From contig JAKLHL010000040.1 in assembly GCA_022710165.1 (NCBI GenBank), forward strand, positions 1 through 10,911: DNA of 10,911 nucleotides, read 5' to 3'. The stretch is from Bdellovibrionales bacterium. GTDB lineage: Bacteria > Bdellovibrionota > JAFGOL01. The position numbers were made by a program, and so were the translations under genes. The notes below the pieces were generated by a model, which had not been told where the DNA came from, did no database searches, and was given only the letters and a program-made list of their open reading frames with translations. Below, one piece after another: positions 1-5,504 of this stretch; the first letter of the stretch is position 1, and every line of letters starts with the position of its first letter.

Positions 1-693
1 TACTGCAGAACAGCCTTTTTCTTTTATGGCCTGATAGAAAGAAGAGAAGAGGGCGTAATCAAAGTTGTCCCCTCCAAGGTTCCTGTCACCGTCAGAAGCT
101 ACTACTTCAACGATATCCCCGTTTATCTCTATTATTGATGTGTCAAAGGTACCGCCGCCCAGGTCATAGACCATTACATGCTGGGCTTTTTGCTTTTTAT
201 TGTGTGTCCCATAGCATAAAGCTGCGGCCGTAGGCTCGTTTATTATCCTCATGACCTCGAACCCTGCAAGCTCTCCAGCTTTTATGGTATCTTTTCTTGC
301 CCTGTCGTTGAAATATGCAGGGACGGTTATTACGGCTTTCTCTATGTTCGTCTTGAACTGATCTTCTGCAAGACGCTTTATCTCTGCCAATATGTAAGAG
401 GATATCTCTACGGGAGTGAATATCTCTGTGGTCTCCGTCTTGGGATTAAGGAGTGTTATCTCGTGTTTGGTGCCCATGTGGTTCTTTACAGACCTTATGG
501 CAGATTCAGGGGCGTTTATGTATCTGTCTTTAGCCTTTTGTCCTACTAAAAGTTCTCCTGTTTCACTGTATGCTACGACTGATGGAAGAAGGTACTCATT
601 ACCGTTGCTGTTGGCCTTTACGAATACTGGTTTTCCATCCTTTATAATCCCTGCGGCGCTGTTTGTAGTTCCTAGATCAATTCCCAGTATCAT
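1..693 (-). CDS. dnaK: Hsp70/DnaK family chaperone, N-terminal 231 residues (runs off left edge)
   Basis: ATP-dependent cytosolic chaperone; the visible part is most of the nucleotide-binding (actin-like ATPase) domain. The translation starts MILGIDLGTTNSAAG, the phosphate-1 loop of Hsp70. It continues with LLPSVVAY (about residues 35-42), the AVITVPAYFNDRARKDT segment (about 120-134), INEPTAAALCYG (about 150-161), the phosphate-2 motif DLGGGTFD (about 177-184) and NLGGDNFD (about 205-212). The substrate-binding domain lies outside the window. ATG at 693 is preceded by GGAGG (703-707) at 9-nt spacing, which fixes the start. Its first 17 bp overlap the end of the J-like gene, so translation is probably coupled. 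The family is certain. It may be a DnaK paralogue rather than the housekeeping copy, because the upstream genes are not grpE or a normal dnaJ. Confidence 0.97.
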   Translation of the reverse strand, partial: MILGIDLGTTNSAAGIIKDGKPVFVKANSNGNEYLLPSVVAYSETGELLVGQKAKDRYINAPESAIRSVKNHMGTKHEITLLNPKTETTEIFTPVEISSYILAEIKRLAEDQFKTNIEKAVITVPAYFNDRARKDTIKAGELAGFEVMRIINEPTAAALCYGTHNKKQKAQHVMVYDLGGGTFDTSIIEINGDIVEVVASDGDRNLGGDNFDYALFSSFYQAIKEKGCSAV

Positions 694-1024
694 TTGTTGT
701 ATCCTCCAACTGTTTAAGGAGCAAAGCTCTTTTGTATTCTATTTTCTTTTTTTCTATCCCGAGCTGTATCTCAAGTTTGTTCAAGATGCTCTCTTTGCTC
801 GAGCTTGTGTTGCTCATCTTTAGAGGAGCTATGGAGAGTATATCGTAAGGGGACTTGGCGTTCTTTAGTGTGCTGTATGCGCTCCTTATTTCCTCGAACT
901 TTTCCGGGCTCTTTTCTGGGGTATACCTTTTTATAAGCTCAAGGTAGGCCGCCTTTAAAGTATCGTTGGTGTACTTTCCAGGTTCGACATTGAATATCTT
1001 GAATGGGTCTTTTCTTTTTGTCAT
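677..1024 (-). CDS. Small J-domain-like co-chaperone with degenerate HPD motif
   Basis: A protein of 115 residues. Residues 6-55 match the helix I-loop-helix III plan of a J domain: DPFKIFNVEP, then TLKAAYLELIKRY (helix II), then EKFEEIRSAYSTLKN (helix III). The HPD tripeptide that normally triggers Hsp70 ATPase is replaced by T35-P36-E37 in RYTPEKSPEKF. Residues 78-108 are strongly charged and probably helical or coiled-coil. There is no Gly/Phe region, zinc centre or peptide-binding domain, so this is a J-only protein. The start has GAGGT (1031-1035) 6 nt upstream and overlaps the preceding stop by 4 bp (ATGA); its 3' end overlaps the Hsp70 start by 17 bp. By inference it is the partner of the adjacent Hsp70. 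The fold call is good; whether it still stimulates ATPase is unknown. Confidence 0.8.
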   Translation of the reverse strand: MTKRKDPFKIFNVEPGKYTNDTLKAAYLELIKRYTPEKSPEKFEEIRSAYSTLKNAKSPYDILSIAPLKMSNTSSSKESILNKLEIQLGIEKKKIEYKRALLLKQLEDTTNDTGN

Positions 1025-2772
1025 ATAACGACCTCGCCCAGAACTGAAAGTTTTATCCTTTTGTCTGATAATGAGTTAAGAAAGGTCCTGCATTTTTCAA
1101 CGGCCTGCCATCTGGACTCAAGTTCCATGTCAGCGTCAAGATCTTCCATTGACCTGTCTACCATGGTCTCCAAGATTATCTGCATTGATGAAAGTGTTTT
1201 TTGGTTCACTGGGACCGCAGGGAACTCCTTTTTAAAGTCCAAGTAAGGCTGTTCGTTCATATAGTCTATGAGCAGGTGTGTGATGCTGTTTATTAGATGA
1301 GGCCTTAACGGTAGTGATATCATTTTTGCCATGAACTTTTGTACGGCCTTTATCCCTATCCTTGAGTGGAATATCGGTTCAAGCGTCATATATAGGAGCT
1401 GATGGTTGTTGTTGAAGATCTCAAGGTTATCCACCAGTGTCTTGGCTAAATGATCAATAGTGTTCTCATCCTTTTGGAAGGTCGTCAGCATTGCTTCAAG
1501 GACCTTGAACTGTGGATGATGGGAGCTCTTGAATACCCCGCTGTACATATTGTATTGTCTTGGAGAGAACCTTTGTGTGCTTACGTGCCTTGCCAGCATC
1601 TCATAAAGGGTCTCCATCTCCAAACTGTCAGGCTGTATTATGTAAGAGAGCTGGTTCAGGTACTGGGCTATCTTTATGTGAGAGTTGTTCTTGAGCATCT
1701 TTTCTATTACTGATACGCCGCTGGCGACATCCTTTAGCTCGTCGAACAGCATCTTGTTTATCTTGTCCAGATAGGGCAGTGCTTTTTGTATTCCCTGCTC
1801 CTCGCAGAACTCAAATACTTTCTTCAGCTCTATGTATATGGATATGAGCTCATCCTTTGTGGCCTCTTCAGGCACAGAGGAGAAGATAGCCTTTGCCTTT
1901 GTAAATACTGTTTTTTCGTAAAGCTTTGTGGTGAAGATGTCCACCATCTCTTCGCTGTTCTCGTCTATATCCTTGAACTCCATCTCTATTTCTAGAGAGA
2001 CCTGCCTTATTATGTCCTCGTCTATGAAACCCTCTTCGCCAAGCTTGCCTTCTACGCCGTTTACAAGGGCCTTTAGCTCAAGCTGAAGTATGAGTACGTC
2101 CCTGTTAGGTACTTCATCCTTTGTCTTTTCAAGCATGAATATCAACGAGTCTATGGTCTCTTCGTTCAGGGGATCACAAAGATGCTGGTTCCAGAACCTC
2201 TTCCAGTTCTTTGGCATCAGTTCCAGCACTTCTAAAGCTTTGTCTGTATTGCCGTCGTAGTAATACTTGTTGAACAGGAGTTCCAGCGCCTCATGTAGCT
2301 CTGGGTCCTCTTTGCATTCAAGGACAGGACTGTAGTTTTCGTCCTTTAGGAACCTGACCAGCTCAGCCTTGGGTGAACTGCCTGCTCCAGTAAGCATTTC
2401 TTCGTAGATGTCCTCTGGTATATTTACTTCTTTCTTCCAGTTATCGTCGAGGATCTTTGATATCTTTATGGTGCTTTCGTTCGCATGTCTGATCCTTTCA
2501 GGCAGTACGCTTTGCACATCTACAGCAAAAGGATCGTCGGAGAACCTTAGTATGAACCTTATCCATTTATGATAAACCGATATTATTTCTTCGTCGGTAT
2601 CAGTGTAGTTCAGCGATATACGGAATATCTCGTTGATAGTGTCAAAATCAACTTTGTTAGGCAGTTTCTTTATCGTGTCCACATAATTTATGAAGTCCAG
2701 CAAAGCAGGATAAGCGTGCTTTGAGGTACTTGCGAGCAAATGTATGAGGTTGTTTATGGAATTATCAGCCAT
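1021..2772 (-). CDS. Unknown 583-residue acidic helical protein, first gene of the Hsp70 operon
   Basis: I do not recognise a family. The protein is rich in Glu, Asp, Lys, Leu and Ile, has no signal peptide, membrane segment or cysteine cluster, and reads as almost entirely alpha-helical, so it is probably cytosolic. A TPR-like helical pair can be seen around residues 158-190 (ELHEALELLFNKYYYDGNTD, then KALEVLELMPKNW), and the rest could be an irregular TPR- or HEAT-like solenoid. It is the promoter-proximal gene and overlaps the J-like gene by 4 bp, so it should be co-expressed with J-like and Hsp70; an adaptor or client-binding role is inference only. ATG at 2772 is the only sensible start: an in-frame TGA lies seven codons upstream and the next Met is residue 126. 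Its only purine-rich site (AAGGGG, 2773-2778) abuts the ATG with no spacer, which is odd. Confidence 0.85.
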   Translation of the reverse strand: MADNSINNLIHLLASTSKHAYPALLDFINYVDTIKKLPNKVDFDTINEIFRISLNYTDTDEEIISVYHKWIRFILRFSDDPFAVDVQSVLPERIRHANESTIKISKILDDNWKKEVNIPEDIYEEMLTGAGSSPKAELVRFLKDENYSPVLECKEDPELHEALELLFNKYYYDGNTDKALEVLELMPKNWKRFWNQHLCDPLNEETIDSLIFMLEKTKDEVPNRDVLILQLELKALVNGVEGKLGEEGFIDEDIIRQVSLEIEMEFKDIDENSEEMVDIFTTKLYEKTVFTKAKAIFSSVPEEATKDELISIYIELKKVFEFCEEQGIQKALPYLDKINKMLFDELKDVASGVSVIEKMLKNNSHIKIAQYLNQLSYIIQPDSLEMETLYEMLARHVSTQRFSPRQYNMYSGVFKSSHHPQFKVLEAMLTTFQKDENTIDHLAKTLVDNLEIFNNNHQLLYMTLEPIFHSRIGIKAVQKFMAKMISLPLRPHLINSITHLLIDYMNEQPYLDFKKEFPAVPVNQKTLSSMQIILETMVDRSMEDLDADMELESRWQAVEKCRTFLNSLSDKRIKLSVLGEVVI

Positions 2773-2863
2773 CCCCTTAATATAGAGTACTCAACTGCAC
2801 TCAGTTTTACGGCGTAGTTAAGCTCTTTTTCCTTGTTTTTTTTACCGATACCCCATCGGCAAT
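2773..2863 (-). promoter_or_regulatory. Structured 5' leader of the Hsp70 operon
   Basis: The predicted untranslated leader carries three elements. A hairpin with CCGAT/ATCGG arms (2845-2849 and 2855-2859, loop of 5, plus a possible G-U pair) would sit only a few nt from the predicted 5' end, and on the minus strand it is followed by a run of A, not T, so it is not an intrinsic terminator. A second small hairpin has AACTG/CAGTT arms (2793-2797 and 2802-2806). A perfect 8-bp palindrome, GAGTACTC, lies at 2785-2792. AAGGGG at 2773-2778 touches the start codon. These could stabilise the mRNA or control ribosome access; that is inference. Confidence 0.4.
2776..2787. repeat. 12-bp direct repeat CTTAATATAGAG, copy 1
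   Basis: CTTAATATAGAG occurs exactly here and again at 2922-2933, 146 bp apart. The two copies bracket almost the whole intergenic region between the methyltransferase and the helical-protein gene, including the promoter. This copy lies just upstream of the helical-protein start codon. Confidence 0.6.
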
Positions 2864-2869
2864 AGTGAA

Positions 2870-2897
2870 ATTATACTTTAAGCTGGACCTGGTGCAA
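2870..2897 (-). promoter_or_regulatory. Sigma70-type promoter of the helical-protein/J-like/Hsp70 operon
   Basis: On the minus strand, -35 TTGCAC (2897-2892) and -10 TATAAT (2875-2870) are separated by 16 bp. The -10 is a perfect consensus and the -35 matches at 5 of 6 positions. Transcription would start near 2863, about 90 nt upstream of the start codon at 2772. No CIRCE heat-shock operator (TTAGCACTC-N9-GAGTGCTAA) is visible in this gap. The assignment rests on the motifs alone. Confidence 0.65.
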
Positions 2898-2921
2898 GAA
2901 TTTTTTGATTAAATTTATAGT

Positions 2922-2933
2922 CTTAATATAGAG
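2922..2933. repeat. 12-bp direct repeat CTTAATATAGAG, copy 2
   Basis: Exact second copy of the repeat at 2776-2787. It overlaps the last codons and TAA stop of the methyltransferase gene (minus strand, 2923-2925), so part of the match is coding sequence. Confidence 0.6.
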
Positions 2934-4143
2934 GATACCTAAGGACCCTGCACTCTATCCGTCCATTGAAAAGAGGGGACTTGAACTGGGGCTTTAGGGA
3001 GATCTTCTTTGCGCTCTCCAGGTTTCCGGTGAATATTACGGCGCTGAAACCTTTAAAGTTGTTCTTCAGATTTTCACCGTAAAGATAGTATATTTCATCA
3101 AGTTTATTGATGTCTCCTATCCTTTCCCCATACGGAGGGTTGCATATGACCAGGGCCTTGTTGCCAGGATCTTTGACCGGTGAACTTGTCTTAAGGGCAT
3201 CACCCCGGGTTAGGGCTATCTTATCAGCCATTCCAGCCATTATTGTGTTCTCTTTTGCGGCCCTTACTGCTTTATCGTCTATATCCAGTCCGAACAGGCA
3301 TGTCTCTGAACCTCTCATCGCTGTAAGTCCATCAACTGACCTTTTAAGGCAGTCTTGTACCTCTGAGTTAAAGGCAAGCATAAGGTCCTTGTTCTCTGCA
3401 AAGAAGTTAAGTTTTTGGAGGGCCCAAACCTTTTTTGACCTTAGGTGCATAAAGCATGGAGGTATATTGTACTTTATGAGCGCACCCTCTATTAAAAAGG
3501 TACCTGAGCCGCACATCGTGTCTACCAGGGTGCTGCTGTCTGCCCCCCATTCGCTTATCAAAAGTATCCCTGCCGCAAGGTTCTCTTTAAGGGGTGCAGC
3601 TACGGTGTTCACCCTGTATCCTCTTTCATGCAGAGGTCGTCCACAAAGGTCGACGTAAATCGAGATCAATATCGGGCCTCTTCCAGAGCTTTGGGCCCTT
3701 AGTATGAACAGCACGTCAGGATCACTTACGTTCACGTTCGGGCGTTCACCCTTTGCCTTCCTGAAATGGTCAACTATAGCATCCTTTAATAGCTGGCTCG
3801 TATAGATGCTGTTCTTGAAGACCTGGTTTGATATTACTGATTGGACCTTGAATGTAAGATGGGAGTTGAAGATGTTACTCCAGGACACCTTTACGGCGCT
3901 GTTATAGATGCCTTTTTCATCGACCACTTCGAACGAGCAGATCTTTTTTAAGACCCTGCTGGCAGTCCTTGAGTTCAAGACAGCCTTTATCGCAGGAGTA
4001 TCACCCTTGAACTCCGCCCCGCCCCTTGAGATAGTTACTTTTTTGGCACCTACGGATTGGAGCTCTTTTGACAGGATGTTCTCCAGGCCCATGCTGCACG
4101 AAGCAAAGTAACTCTGCTCATATAATTGTATGTTCTTGTTCAT
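2923..4143 (-). CDS. rlmL: THUMP-domain class I SAM-dependent 23S rRNA guanine-N2 methyltransferase (RlmL N-half/YpsC type)
   Basis: Predicted to methylate the exocyclic N2 of a guanine in 23S rRNA, using SAM. With the start at ATG 4143 it has 406 residues. The N-terminus (SYFASCSMGLENILSKEL) and a THUMP domain (about residues 40-160) precede the linker GRPLHERGYR and APLKENLAAGIL, both hallmarks of COG0116. The methyltransferase domain has the SAM-binding motif DTMCGSGTF (208-216), GLDID (285-289) and the catalytic NPPY followed by GER (335-338). E. coli RlmL is about 700 residues with a second RlmK methyltransferase domain; that half is absent, as in single-domain YpsC-like proteins. A TTG 13 codons upstream (4182) is an alternative start, but it would place the -10 box inside the gene. 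No Shine-Dalgarno precedes either start, so leaderless translation is possible. The exact target base cannot be read from sequence. Confidence 0.93.
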   Translation of the reverse strand: MNKNIQLYEQSYFASCSMGLENILSKELQSVGAKKVTISRGGAEFKGDTPAIKAVLNSRTASRVLKKICSFEVVDEKGIYNSAVKVSWSNIFNSHLTFKVQSVISNQVFKNSIYTSQLLKDAIVDHFRKAKGERPNVNVSDPDVLFILRAQSSGRGPILISIYVDLCGRPLHERGYRVNTVAAPLKENLAAGILLISEWGADSSTLVDTMCGSGTFLIEGALIKYNIPPCFMHLRSKKVWALQKLNFFAENKDLMLAFNSEVQDCLKRSVDGLTAMRGSETCLFGLDIDDKAVRAAKENTIMAGMADKIALTRGDALKTSSPVKDPGNKALVICNPPYGERIGDINKLDEIYYLYGENLKNNFKGFSAVIFTGNLESAKKISLKPQFKSPLFNGRIECRVLRYPLY

Positions 4144-4152
4144 TACAATGGA

Positions 4153-4205
4153 CTTATAACTTGTTAAACAGCTATTCAACAAGCTAAATTTTTGTTATAA
4201 CTTGT
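4153..4205. promoter_or_regulatory. Compact divergent promoter region with an 11-bp direct repeat
   Basis: TTATAACTTGT occurs exactly at 4154-4164 and 4195-4205, 41 bp apart (about four helical turns). The core TTATAA is palindromic, so each copy offers a TATAA-type -10 box on both strands. The box nearest the methyltransferase (TATAAG on the minus strand, 4158-4153) ends 9 nt before its ATG at 4143. The box nearest the PAS gene (TATAAC, 4196-4201) ends 9 nt before GTG 4211. That matched spacing puts transcription starts at or near both start codons. A consensus -35 (TTGACA, minus strand 4208-4203) is also present, but its paired -10 is weak. The repeats may equally be a regulator's operators. 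Confidence 0.45.
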
Positions 4206-4210
4206 CAATC

Positions 4211-5434
4211 GTGAGATCTTTCATTAGGAAACAGATAATTTGGAGCTCAGTGTTCCTTTTCCTGGCGGTTGTGCTGGTAGGCTTTACTGCCTATGAGCTT
4301 AACAGGGTTAGGAGCACCTATATGGGCAAGCCTGCTTGCTATCGTCAACTGCTGGACCAAACATCCGTTATGGACGGCATGCTAAGGTCTTATGAATTCG
4401 AGATAAACAGGATGATCAGCTCACCAAGGTCTTACCTTCCAGCCGAAGTGGAGAATAACCCGCTTCGCTCCAGGATAGAAGAACAGCTTGGGGATATAAG
4501 CTCTGGACTTATAGCCTGTGAGGGCTCTTATGATGCTGTAGCGCCGATGCTTGACCTTATAAGGAATGACATAAGGGGTATAGATGTCTCCAGCTCAGGC
4601 CTGATAGAGGCTTTCTCATCTGCAGACCCGAGGAACCAGAACCCTATAAATATTGGTAATTTTACGTCGATAATACAGAGCTCTCAGGTGCAGGTTTTAA
4701 GGCATGTGTCGGAACTTAAGACGGTGCTTTCGCCAAGATCAGGTTCAGAAAAAGAAAGCTCTCCTTTTATTGGTGCAAGGATGTATCTTTGGACCTTGAT
4801 AGTGCTTTGTATAGTTTTTTGTATTATCATACTAGCCAAATCCTATTCGGTGTCCCGCTACATACTCAAACTTAACAAAGCAGTTTTTGAGATGAGGGAC
4901 AATGATTTCAGCTCTAAAGAGATAAGCACAGAGATGATCCCTTCCCAGGAAGCGGAGTTGTTCGAACTTTACGATGCTGTGTCTAGTACAGCCATAAGGG
5001 TAGATAGCGAGCTTAAAGAGGCCAAGGGCAGGATCTACGACCTTGAGGACGAGATATCAAGGCACAAACTTATATCTTCCTATACCACGGCAATAATAAA
5101 CTCCCTTAACGACGGGGTTATGGTCACTAATGATATTCTCAAGGTGAGTTTTATCAATGCGGCCTTTGAGAAGTTCTGGAGGATAAAGAGGAATAGTATA
5201 ATAGACCAGGACGCAAGGGAGCTTCCTTTTATCAGGCTTGTTAAGGGCTGGAAAGAGGGACTTAGCAAGGTCCTGTACTCAAGTTTGGGCAATACCAAGT
5301 CCATAAGTCTAGAGGCTGAGTATAAACTATCAGAAAAAGGCAGCTCAAAAAAGGTCAAGCTCCATATACTCCCTTTAAAGGATGCCGAGGGCAAAGAGAT
5401 AATAGGAACTGTGACCATCACCAGACCGTCTTAA
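4211..5434 (+). CDS. Two-transmembrane PAS-domain sensor-like protein without an output domain
   Basis: Membrane protein of about 407 residues. Numbering from the alternative TTG at 4202: short basic N-terminus, transmembrane segment 1 (about 13-31), extracytoplasmic, mostly helical domain (about 32-193), transmembrane segment 2 (about 194-212), HAMP-like linker (about 213-262), a coiled coil rich in Glu and Lys (about 263-290) and a C-terminal PAS domain (about 291-408; AIINSLNDGVMVTNDILKVS, FINAAFEKFWRI). This is the sensor half of a histidine kinase or chemoreceptor, but the protein stops after PAS, with no kinase, GGDEF, sigma54 or methyl-accepting domain. It may signal through a separate partner or be a truncated kinase. 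GTG 4211 is preferred because it sits 9 nt after a TATAAC box; TTG 4202 would add three residues. No Shine-Dalgarno is visible. A 70-bp gap separates it from valS. Confidence 0.8.
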   Translation: MRSFIRKQIIWSSVFLFLAVVLVGFTAYELNRVRSTYMGKPACYRQLLDQTSVMDGMLRSYEFEINRMISSPRSYLPAEVENNPLRSRIEEQLGDISSGLIACEGSYDAVAPMLDLIRNDIRGIDVSSSGLIEAFSSADPRNQNPINIGNFTSIIQSSQVQVLRHVSELKTVLSPRSGSEKESSPFIGARMYLWTLIVLCIVFCIIILAKSYSVSRYILKLNKAVFEMRDNDFSSKEISTEMIPSQEAELFELYDAVSSTAIRVDSELKEAKGRIYDLEDEISRHKLISSYTTAIINSLNDGVMVTNDILKVSFINAAFEKFWRIKRNSIIDQDARELPFIRLVKGWKEGLSKVLYSSLGNTKSISLEAEYKLSEKGSSKKVKLHILPLKDAEGKEIIGTVTITRPS

Positions 5435-5504
5435 TATCCCTTTTATTTATTTAAGCTTTATTGTATAGATTAGTTAATAATATCGGCAAAGGAGCATTGT
5501 AATT

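Noticed and set aside
416..823. Open plus-strand frame of 135 codons with hydrophobic stretches
   Set aside because: Antisense to the Hsp70 ATPase domain and the J-like gene; the hydrophobic look comes from the complement of charged codons.
2785..2806. CIRCE-type heat-shock operator near the Hsp70 operon start
   Set aside because: GAGTGC-like bases and a GAGTACTC palindrome occur, but the TTAGCACTC-N9-GAGTGCTAA arrangement is absent.
2844..2860. Hairpin next to an 8-base homopolymer, as an intrinsic terminator of the methyltransferase gene
   Set aside because: On the minus strand the hairpin is followed by A residues, and on the plus strand the T-run precedes the stem, so neither RNA has the stem-then-U-run layout; it also lies downstream of the operon promoter.
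3107..3658. Open plus-strand frame of 183 codons
   Set aside because: It lies entirely antisense to the conserved methyltransferase domain, whose motifs (DTMCGSGTF, NPPY) are unmistakable; the antisense translation shows no recognisable domain.
4144..4182. TTG start at 4182 giving a 419-residue methyltransferase
   Set aside because: The extra 13 residues do not match the family start, no Shine-Dalgarno precedes it, and the TATAAG box would lie inside the coding sequence. ATG 4143 gives the usual N-terminus.
5435..5504. Terminator or promoter between the PAS gene and valS
   Set aside because: The gap is AT-rich with an AAGCTT palindrome, but it has no GC stem with a T-run and no convincing -35/-10 pair; only the valS Shine-Dalgarno is supportable.
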